The notes under the pieces are model-generated. The model did not search any database. It saw nothing but the letters and a program-made list of their open reading frames with translations, and was not told where the DNA came from. Positions 17,768 to 25,001 of a stretch of DNA of 64,000 nt are shown here, piece after piece. The translations under genes were made by a program, and so were the position numbers. How positions within the stretch are numbered: position 1 is the stretch's first letter; each line of letters opens with the position of its first letter. The stretch is from Bryopsis sp. KO-2023. Lineage: Eukaryota > Chlorophyta > Ulvophyceae > Bryopsidales > Bryopsidaceae. The DNA is taken from contig BSYQ01000001.1 of assembly GCA_030272585.1 (NCBI GenBank), forward strand, positions 10,679,001 through 10,743,000. The letters run 5' to 3'.

Positions 17768-19644
17768 CTAGCGGCGCTGTGGTACTCAGTTCCTCCGCCT
17801 GATCCCACTCCGTTGGTCTCTCCGCTACTCCCTGGAACGGCCGCACTTCCTCCTTCCTCAACTGGTTCAACACCGGCTTCCTCGTGGTCAGTGGTTCCAA
17901 CAAGATCTCCTTCAGAGGCTCCTTCTTCAACAGGTTCGACTCCGACTTCTTCCCCAACAACCTCGGCTTCCTCTTGGTCAGTGGCTCCAACAAGATCTCC
18001 TTCAGAGGCTCCTTCTTCAACAGGTTCGAGTCCGACTTCTTCCCCAACAACCTCGGCTTCCTCTTGGTCAGTGGCGCCAACAAGATCTCCTTCGGAGGCT
18101 CCTTCTTCAACAGGTTCGACTTCGACTTCTTCCACAACAACCTCGGCTTCCTCTTGGTCAGTGGCTCCAACAAGATCTCCTTCGGAGGCTCCTTCTTCAA
18201 CAGGTTCGACTCCGACTTCTTCCACAACAACCTCGGCTTCCTCTTGGTCAGTGGCTCCAACAAGATCTCCTTCGGAGGCTCCTTCTTCAACAGGTTCGAC
18301 TCCGACTTCTTCCCCAACAACCTCGGCTTCCTCTTGGTCAGTGGCTCCAACAAGATCTCCTTCGGAGGCTCCTTCTTCAACAGGTTCGACTTCGACTTCT
18401 TCCACAACAACCTCGGCTTCCTCTAGGTCAGTGGCTCCAACAAGATCTCCTTCGGAGGCTCCTTCTTCAACAGGTTCGACTTCGACTTCTTCCACAACAA
18501 CCTCGGCTTCCTCTTGGTCAGTGGCTCCAACAAGATCTCCTTCGGAGGCTCCTTCTTCAACAGGTTCGACTTCGACTTCTTCCACAACAACCTCGGCTTC
18601 CTCTTGGTCAGTGGCTCCAACAAGATCTCCTTCGGAGGCTCCTTCTTCAACAGGTTCGACTTCGACTTCTTCCACAACAACCTCGGCTTCCTCTTGGTCA
18701 GTGGCTCCAACAAGATCTCCTTCGGAGGCTCCTTCTTCAACAGGTTCGACTTCGACTTCTTCCACAACAACCTCGGCTTCCTCTTGGTCAGTGGCTCCAA
18801 CAAGATCTCCTTCCGAGGCTCCTTCTTCAACAGGTTCGACTCCGACTTCTTCTACAACAACCTCGGCTTCCCAATCACGGGGAAAGTCTTCGTGGCTCTC
18901 TCTTTCCTCGTCCTCCGACTCAACCCTGGGCTGCTCTCTCGCGCTGCCTTGCTCAGTCTCGTCGTGCACTGTCTCCGCGCCGCCACCAAGGCTCTCTTCA
19001 CTGATCTCGCTGTCCGGTTTTTCCTCAGGTTCTCCAACTTCTCCAACTTCTCCTGCGCCGCCACTCAGATCTGGGGAACTTCTGCTTGCTGGGCGTGATC
19101 CCTCGGCGTCTCCCTCCGTTCTTTGGTGGTACTCGTCTTCAAGACCCTTGAGGAACTTCGTTTTCCACTGCTGCTCGGCTTTTCGCAGTTCCTCCGATAC
19201 CCGTTCTTCCACTCGCTCTGTACCCAGCCGTGCTGCCTCGTGCTCTCCCCAGAACAGCCGTGAGACCTCGCGATCACGCGCTCTGTCTCGGGCTAGCTTG
19301 AAAAGACCAGATAAGTCGTTACTGAACAGCTCACGAGTTTGTGAGTCCCCCTCTTCCTTGGTTAACAGGCCTGTGAGTACACTCTGATATATCCACCAAA
19401 AACTCTTCGCGCGGAAACGATGGCACCACACAGCAACCCACTCGTCCGCAAATATGGCAGGTATGGGTCCGATAAACTCAGGGTGTATTGTCAGGGGTGG
19501 TCTATAAGCTACTTCCTCTGCAACCTGTTCCCGTTCCTGCCAATGGTATAGGCGCAGGCGAAAGCCAGCCGCCTTTAACTCCTGATCGTCCAGACTGCCT
19601 TCCTGCACGTTTTTCCAGAATGTGTAGCACGCCTGCTGCAGCAC
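17611..19644 (-). CDS. Acidic repeat protein ORF upstream of gag in element B, function unknown
   Basis: The ORF has 677 residues. An N-terminal part of about 190 residues is Trp-rich and helical-looking (FWKNVQEGSLDDQELKAAG, then a WIYQSVLTGLL segment). A Glu/Ser-rich stretch and eleven consecutive 30-residue repeats follow, each built on EEGASEGDLVGAT and VEEVxVEPV. The C-terminus overlaps gag by 157 bp in another frame. Extra ORFs ahead of gag are rare in Ty3/gypsy elements, and I do not recognise this one. It is the first ORF after the primer-binding site and would be read first from the genomic RNA. It could be an extended Gag N-terminus joined by frameshifting, or a separate accessory protein. 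Confidence 0.75.
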   Translation of the reverse strand: MLQQACYTFWKNVQEGSLDDQELKAAGFRLRLYHWQEREQVAEEVAYRPPLTIHPEFIGPIPAIFADEWVAVWCHRFRAKSFWWIYQSVLTGLLTKEEGDSQTRELFSNDLSGLFKLARDRARDREVSRLFWGEHEAARLGTERVEERVSEELRKAEQQWKTKFLKGLEDEYHQRTEGDAEGSRPASRSSPDLSGGAGEVGEVGEPEEKPDSEISEESLGGGAETVHDETEQGSAREQPRVESEDEERESHEDFPRDWEAEVVVEEVGVEPVEEGASEGDLVGATDQEEAEVVVEEVEVEPVEEGASEGDLVGATDQEEAEVVVEEVEVEPVEEGASEGDLVGATDQEEAEVVVEEVEVEPVEEGASEGDLVGATDQEEAEVVVEEVEVEPVEEGASEGDLVGATDLEEAEVVVEEVEVEPVEEGASEGDLVGATDQEEAEVVGEEVGVEPVEEGASEGDLVGATDQEEAEVVVEEVGVEPVEEGASEGDLVGATDQEEAEVVVEEVEVEPVEEGASEGDLVGATDQEEAEVVGEEVGLEPVEEGASEGDLVGATDQEEAEVVGEEVGVEPVEEGASEGDLVGTTDHEEAGVEPVEEGGSAAVPGSSGETNGVGSGGGTEYHSAASWAEGRAYRIEPGFPEDPSVPLQTRKSPTKEKAKESRPPVLGKDRYPQISPR
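17883..18872 (-). repeat. Tandem array of about eleven 90-bp units
   Basis: The period is exactly 90 bp, that is 30 codons, and the units differ at only a few positions. Because the period is a multiple of three and stops are absent, several frames on both strands stay open here. The frame used by the upstream acidic ORF is favoured because it alone continues into a long non-repetitive N-terminus directly downstream of the element's leader. Confidence 0.92.
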
Positions 19645-19666
19645 AGCTCAAAAGTGTGCGCAACCT

Positions 19667-19679
19667 GGCTCCGAAACCA
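19667..19679 (-). promoter_or_regulatory. Primer-binding site of element B
   Basis: On the minus strand the LTR is followed directly by TGGTTTCGGAGCC. This would pair with a tRNA 3' end ending in CCA. It resembles the common plant initiator-Met site (TGGTATCAGAGC) but differs in several positions. Element A carries the same 13 bases. Confidence 0.75.
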
Positions 19680-20209
19680 ACAAATAGGGTAACCTTGACC
19701 GCTGGGGTCACCCCTGCAGCCGTACTTAACGGTGGTGATGGCGTTTCTGCAGAACGGGAACGGCGGAAGTGGGGACAGCCCCTCTTGAATTTGATCACAC
19801 GGCCTTTGCAAGGCACCTTACTCAGGACTCTTCACACAAGCTTTCTTACAACAATCAATAAAGGTCCACACTCGAATAAAAACAAAAGCCTCACCCAGAA
19901 TGTCCAATAACCTAAGATCAGCCATTAAATAGGCTGCCGCCTGACTCACCCTAGTCCCACTGATCACCTAGGATCCCACCTACTGATGGGGACTACCTAA
20001 CCTATCAAGCCTAGCTGATCTTCCTAACCTCCCTCAATCCCTTCCCTTAGTCTCTACCCCTAGGACCGTCCAACCTAGTCATTTCCGCAGCTGGACTGCT
20101 ACTTCCAGACTGTGGCTGGACTGTCCTAACTACCCCTCCTCTACCCGATAGCACTCTGGCCTTGGCCAGTGTGACGAAATCGGTGGAGGCGACGTGGTTT
20201 GGGGTTACA
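19680..20209 (-). repeat. 5' LTR of element B
   Basis: On the minus strand it starts TGTAACC at 20209 and matches the 3' LTR base for base by eye for 530 bp, then ends ACCCTATTTGT next to the primer-binding site. The terminal GGTTACA found in the 3' LTR is absent. The CACGGG duplication flanks it at 20210-20215. Confidence 0.92.
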
Positions 20210-21220
20210 CACGGGTGCCACCACCTGAGGTGGTTGTTGGGGAACAACTTGCGGCTGACCTTGTTGGTCAGGGTCAAAGAAGTTCGGAATGGCTTGTCCG
20301 CCTTCCACTTCTTCTTCCACTTCATCGCCGCCGAGTTCCTCCAATTTTGCCACCACCTCATCCACTCGTGCATTTAACTGCTGTTCCACTACATCCGTTC
20401 TTCCGCGCGCGGACCTTCTCAGATCATCCAGTCGCGCGTCGAACGCATTTCTCTGCGTTCGTTGCGTGTCCGCCAAGGTGTTTGTTACTTGGGTTACACG
20501 TTCTCCAATTTCTCGGACCGCATTTCCCATACGTGCAATTTCCGCTGGGTTTACCGCTGGTGGTGCGTCTGTAGGAATTTGGTCCACCCGCTGCTCCACC
20601 GCCGCCAAACGGCGCAATAGCTGTTGCATTTGTCCGTTTGCGGTCTCGCGGAATTGCTGATTTGCGGTGCGATCCCTTCGTCGACTCTCCGCTGCATGCT
20701 GCAATGCTTGTCGGAGTTCTCCCACTTGGGCAGTCAATTGATCAATGCGCTGGTTAGCCTGATTGTTGCTCTCTCGTAACGTCCGCAGTTCATTTGAGGA
20801 TGTCGCCACTTCCGCTCGAAGTGGAGTGAGAGTTTCACGAACCTCTTGAACTTGTCGGTCGAGTGCTGCATACAAACCATCCAAACGCCGGGTTGCCTCG
20901 GTTAAACGTCGCACATTGCCTTGTCCGTCATTGCGGGTCTGCTCGATTAATCCGTGGATATTTTCAAGCTGTTGATCCACATGTGCTATCCGCGAATCAA
21001 TAGCCCGCTGTAGCTCTCGGTGCCGCGTATGCAACCGCATGTGGTCGGCATAGCGGGCATAAACTCCGCTAGAGCTAGCGGGAACTGTTCCCGGAGATAC
21101 AACTCGCGGTGTAGTTCCTCCTATGACGGACACATGTCCGACAACGTCGGCTTCCATCGGCTCACCATCACCACCATCATCATGGCGATGTGGCGATTGT
21201 GCTACGCTTTCCCGTGACAT
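20210..21220 (-). CDS. Gag of element A, N-terminal half (coiled coil)
   Basis: From Met at 21220 the frame is open for 337 codons until the 5' LTR of element B. After a short acidic N-terminus the protein is a long predicted coiled coil with heptad-like Leu, Gln and Arg spacing (about residues 60-290), then an acidic, Gln/Pro-rich stretch (PQVVPQQPPQVVAPV). The last codons, CCC GTG, are repeated on the far side of B at 7255-7250, where gag continues in frame. The complete pre-insertion Gag would have been about 632 residues. Confidence 0.85.
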
Positions 21221-21802
21221 TGTTAGTCCGCCAAAACTTCGCAGGGATGTTTACAGGCCGAACCTTTCTCACACCAGAAGTTGGCGACTAGCAATTTCCT
21301 ACACAGTGTTGAAGTCCGTTCTTCCCACACTTGTGTCGACCAATCCGCCTTGTCAACGAATAGTTAGTTTTCCGCTATGTGTGGTCACGTGATAGTCCGC
21401 CTATTCACAGTCCGCTGGCCACACTGCTGATTCTTCAGTGTTGCTCCAACACTTTTGTCCGCTACCCAATCCTTTGTCGGCCTTCCACCAACTTTTGTCG
21501 GCCTTCCCACTACTTTTCCCACTACTTTAGTCGGCCGTCCACCTACTTTAGTCGGCCTTAAGTCCGACTAAACTTTGTAGGCCCTGGAAGTAGTACTTAA
21601 TCACGCTCTGGACGACTATTTCCACAACAGTCGGCCCCTGGAGTCCGCCTTGGGATAGTAGGACCTCCAAACGTAGTAGCACTTCGTAGTATAGCTTCCA
21701 GGCGTTGTAGGTTGTAGTTCTTGGACCGTGTTAGGGTTGGGTGCGCGCGAATTCGCCTCTCAGGTCGACCTTCGCTCTCTATTTCGCCTAGGCTCTTCGC
21801 CG
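21221..21802 (-). other. Leader of element A between primer-binding site and gag
   Basis: No ORF of interest. The stretch carries several GTCGGC/AAGGCCGAC-type short direct repeats (near 21470-21560) and is the likely 5' untranslated and packaging region of element A. Confidence 0.5.
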
Positions 21803-21815
21803 GGCTCCGAAACCA
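21803..21815 (-). promoter_or_regulatory. Primer-binding site of element A
   Basis: Minus-strand TGGTTTCGGAGCC lies one base after the LTR end. It is identical to the primer-binding site of element B although the LTRs of the two elements are unrelated by eye. Confidence 0.75.
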
Positions 21816-21816
21816 A

Positions 21817-22044
21817 TGTTACAGCTCTGTGGGTTTGAGCTGTGTAACGAACTGAGGGTGGGGCGATAGTCACACACGAGCACACTTGAAGGGAAATAAC
21901 TTTACAGAAATAAAACTAACGTTCGAACCTAGCACAGAGCCCTCCTTGTAACCTCTGTAGTACAATCGTACTCTGAGGTGACCCCTGTACTATCCCGTAC
22001 TACCAAGTCAGACATGCAGCTGTCTGTACCACACATGCGCTACA
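21817..22044 (-). repeat. 5' LTR of element A
   Basis: About 228 bp. On the minus strand it starts TGTAGCGC and ends TGTAACA, next to the primer-binding site. The outer boundary is set by the point where the integrase of element D begins to read on the plus strand, so it is uncertain by a few bases. Confidence 0.65.
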
Positions 22045-23355
22045 ACTGTCTATTCGGGTCACTTTGGAGTGGCTAAGACAAGTCGGCAAATCAAGAAACA
22101 TTTCTGGTGGCCTCAAATGGAGGACCAAATCAAATCCTATGTGCGAGGATGTGACTCATGTCAAAGGCATAAAGGGAGGCGAACAAAGCCACAAGGCCCT
22201 CTGAAACCCTTGCCTATCCCGAAGGCACAATGGGAAAATGTTTCGATGGATTTTGTCACTAATCTCCCACCATCCAGAGGAGAAGGTCATGATGCAATCC
22301 TCGTATTTGTGGATATGTTGACCAAAATGGTTCATTTGGCGGCAACAAGTACAGAGTGCTCAGCCGTAGATGCAGCAAAACTCTTTGTGAACCATGTATT
22401 CAAAGCACATGGTATGCCAAAGAAGTTGGTCACAGATAGAGACCCGAGATTTGTATCGCACTTCTTCAGGGAGTTGTGCTATACATGGGAAATCTCACAG
22501 GCCTTGTCTTCGGCTTATCACCCACAAACAGATGGGCAAACCGAAGCTATGAACAAAGTCATGGAGGATACACTCCGCCACTTTGTCGGGCCATCCCAAA
22601 AGAATTGGGCGGATTTGTTACCGGTTGTAGAGTTTGCAATAAATAACTCTAAATCCGAAGCAACTGGTGAAACACCCTTCTTTCTGAATTATGGAAGAGA
22701 TCCATGGACAGCATTGACTGCTCAGATCCCTAGAAAAGGGTCGAAGCAAGTGGCTGTACCAGAAGTTCAGAAAATGACGAATGAAATTCGGGAAGGGATT
22801 GTTGAGGCAAAGAAACGCCTTCAAGCCGCACAGCAACGCTTTAAAGCGCAAGCTGATCGCCATCGTGTACCAGTGCAAGTCAAAGTAGGAGACCTTGTAT
22901 TATTAGATGCAAGAAATCTTCGACTCAAGCACCCAGGTTCACGTAAATTAACGCCAAAATGGGTAGGACCTTTCCCAATTGAGCGTGAAATAAATGAGGT
23001 TGCATTCAAGCTGAAGCTTCCTGCAACTTTGCCCATACATCCGGTGTTCCATGCTTCACTGTTAAAGCCATATTGGGCTAAAGGAACTGTACAACCACCA
23101 CCACCTGTTGAGATCGAGGGAGATCTGGAGTGGGAGGTTGAGCGCATTCTTGATCGCAGAGAGCGACGCAGAGGGAAGAAATGCCATACAGAATACCTTG
23201 TGAAGTGGCTTGGTTATGGCCATGAACATAACTCTTGGGAACCCGAAGAAAATGTCTTGCATGCAAAGGAATTGGTTGATGCATTTCACCAATCGCAAGA
23301 ACAGTCGACTGTAGTACCTCGCACGATCCGTAGAAGATCAAAAGCGAAGGTTTGA
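22045..23355 (+). pseudogene. Chromovirus integrase of element D, 5'-truncated by element A
   Basis: The reading frame is continuous from the HHCC motif remnant SGHFGVAKT, which starts at 22054 just inside the insertion point, although the first in-frame Met is at 22069. It continues through CDSCQRHKG, the catalytic D in MDFVTNLP, D in VTDRDPRF and E in DGQTEAMN. A GPF-type module (KWVGPFPIEREI) and a C-terminal chromodomain (YLVKWLGYGHEHNSWEPEENV) follow. The chromodomain marks it as a chromovirus, a group that directs integration to chromatin. The start of the protein and the rest of pol are missing because element A sits in the zinc-binding region, so this copy is inactive. Confidence 0.9.
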
Positions 23356-23770
23356 GACATCATATCACAGTAGGCCACTGGATGATGATGATCTTCTTTC
23401 TCTGAAAGTGCAAATGTCAAAAGACAGCTATCTTTTGCTTGATGCCAATCAGCATTTGATTCCCTAGTAAAGCCGAGGGCGGCTTCACATCAGGGAGGGG
23501 GCACTGTTATAAGTGTACGCCGAGTATGTCTATGCACTACTAGAGCTCAAGGGTTAGTCGTGGGCACTAACATGGCTCTAGTCATATGCTTAAGGTCCAT
23601 GAGATCATTATAGCACGTGTGCTGAAAGGATGACTCATAGCAAGCCCAGGTGTCTCGCCCTGAGGTGATCCCTGTCATCTCAAGGGTCCCATCAAGGAGT
23701 GGGGGTTTGATGGGTTAAAGGGACTTCAAGGAAGGGCGCTGGGAGGTTATTTTCCTAGGAGAGAGAGGTT
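23356..23770 (+). repeat. 3' end of element D: polypurine tract and start of its 3' LTR
   Basis: After the integrase stop there is about 135 bp of non-coding sequence and then AGGGAGGGGG (about 23492-23501), a polypurine tract, followed closely by TGTTATAAGTG at 23505, a plausible LTR start. A second copy of the LTR is not in the window, so its right end cannot be fixed; it may extend into the CCGGTC-rich stretch. Confidence 0.6.
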
Positions 23771-24410
23771 TATAACAAGACCGGAAAACCTGTCTTGGAC
23801 CGGATTTGACCTTTCTTAGACAGGTCAAATCCGGTCTGGAAAGGTCAAATCCGGTCCAAGAAAGGTCAAATCCGGTCTAGTAAAGGCCACCTTTTCTAGA
23901 TCGGATTTGACCTTTCCAGACAGGTTGTCGCCTGTCTAGTACGGTCATACTCGTGTGACCTGTTTTAGACCGGTGTGACCCTGTTTTAGACCGGTGTGAC
24001 GCCCAATGTGACCTGTTTTAGACCGACTCCAAGTCGGTCTGGACAGGTGGGCCGCCTGTCCAGACCGACCTGGAGCCGGTCTAAAACAGAAGAACAACCC
24101 TGTCAAGACAGGGTCGTTCCGGTTTTAGACAGGTCACATCGCCTGTCTAATAAAGGCGAAATCTTAGTGTGACCTGTCTAAAACCGGAAAATCTGTCAGA
24201 AATCCGGTCCAGATTTCTGCAGATTTCCGAGGTTGACTGGACCGGACAGGGACAGGACCGGACCGGTCACAACTTGTCCGGTCTTGCAAGGACCGGCGTT
24301 TTTTCGCTGGACCGGACAGGACCGGACAGGTCAGCTGGTCCATGGACAGGTTGGACCGGACCGGACCGGTTTTTCGCTGCCGGTTCGGTCGGGCCCAGGT
24401 CTGGCCGCAA
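23771..24410 (+). repeat. Cluster of direct and inverted CCGGTC/GACCGG repeats
   Basis: Short boxes (AGACCGG, CCGGTCT, GACAGG, CAAATCCGGTC) occur dozens of times in both orientations. Examples are three AGGTCAAATCCGGTC copies near 23820-23880 and two direct copies of a 20-bp unit near 23960-24000. A near-perfect palindrome spans 24013-24089 with arms of about 38 bp. No ORF here is credible. Confidence 0.75.
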
Positions 24411-25001
24411 CCAGTGCATTTTTTTTGGCCCATTCTGGCTCCCAAAAAAATTTGTCTTGCAGTCTTTTGGGATGTGATTCATACGGCATACTCACAGTTT
24501 TGAAAAACCTGCGTCAGTTTAGAAAACACATCGTGGATGATCAACATCGATCATCGTGCTGATCGTGGGGAAGAACCAAGGTCTCCCAGGGGTTTAACGG
24601 TGTCCTTGAATCAGTGTAGTGGACAGGTCCGTATCGCATCGCGTAGAGTTGATTCAAAATGTTAACTCGAATCCAGAGGGCAGAAAAAACGAGTTATGTG
24701 AGGAAATTCATGCAAGGTGGCTATACATATACCCAAGTTTCTTTTTCAGTCCATCCTCAAATACAAACAAGCCAGCCTCAGAGCACCATTTCAAGACAAC
24801 AACAACAACAAATTCAAGAGAAAAGCCCTTCATGGAATTTGGCATGCCTCTCCCAATAAAAGTCCCCTCGTGTCGAACTACGTGGAAGCCTCGGACAGGA
24901 AAGGACGTTTGAATGGATGGATAAAACAAAGACTGCCGCCATGGTTCGGTTCACTGAGCACCCACCACTGGAAGCGAGGGCTCCAGCAAGGTTCTGACGG
25001 G
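24411..25001 (+). other. Upstream region of the alpha-2-macroglobulin-like gene
   Basis: No gene is recognised. An open frame runs in phase from 24717 to the proposed start, but its translation is Lys/Asn/Gln-rich and looks untranslated. It probably holds the promoter and 5' untranslated region. No clear TATA box was singled out. Confidence 0.4.

Larger units (their letters stand above)
7256..20209 (-). mobile_element. Element B: full-length, apparently recent Ty3/gypsy retrotransposon (12,954 bp)
   Basis: The two LTRs (20209-19680 and 7792-7256) look identical over 530 bp by eye. Both flanks carry CACGGG (7250-7255 and 20210-20215), a 6-bp target duplication in the gag of element A. Reading from the 5' LTR the parts are a primer-binding site, an acidic repeat ORF, Gag-protease, RT-RNase H, integrase with a long extension, then a non-coding 3' region with a polypurine tract. 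All four ORFs are long and open, so the insertion is probably recent and possibly functional. The ORFs are in separate frames or separated by stops, so several recoding, reinitiation or splicing events would be needed to express them. Confidence 0.93.
3862..22044 (-). mobile_element. Element A: Ty3/gypsy retrotransposon interrupted by B and C
   Basis: Reading right to left, the parts are LTR (22044-21817), primer-binding site (21815-21803), gag start (21220), the insertion of element B (20209-7256), the gag remainder and zinc knuckle, then protease, reverse transcriptase and a truncated RNase H ending where element C begins. The rest of RNase H, the integrase and the other LTR must lie left of the window beyond C. 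Gag resumes in the same frame on the two sides of B. A itself interrupts the integrase of element D near 22045. Confidence 0.85.

Noticed and set aside
17592-18830. Minus-strand Lys/Leu-rich repeat ORFs (272 and 135 codons)
   Set aside because: Another frame of the same 90-bp array, broken by a stop near 18423 and without a non-repetitive start.
17813-19387. Plus-strand ORF of 524 codons rich in Ser/Thr repeats
   Set aside because: It is the antisense shadow of the 90-bp tandem repeat, whose period is a multiple of three, so several frames stay open; the minus-strand frame fits the element's gene order.
19502-19816. Minus-strand ORF starting inside the 5' LTR of element B
   Set aside because: It runs from LTR sequence into the leader; the same start appears in front of A's gag at 7399 only because the LTR is repeated there.
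24717-25001. In-frame N-terminal extension of the A2M-like protein
   Set aside because: The extension is low-complexity and would bury the signal peptide; the Met at 25002 gives a normal secretory start.
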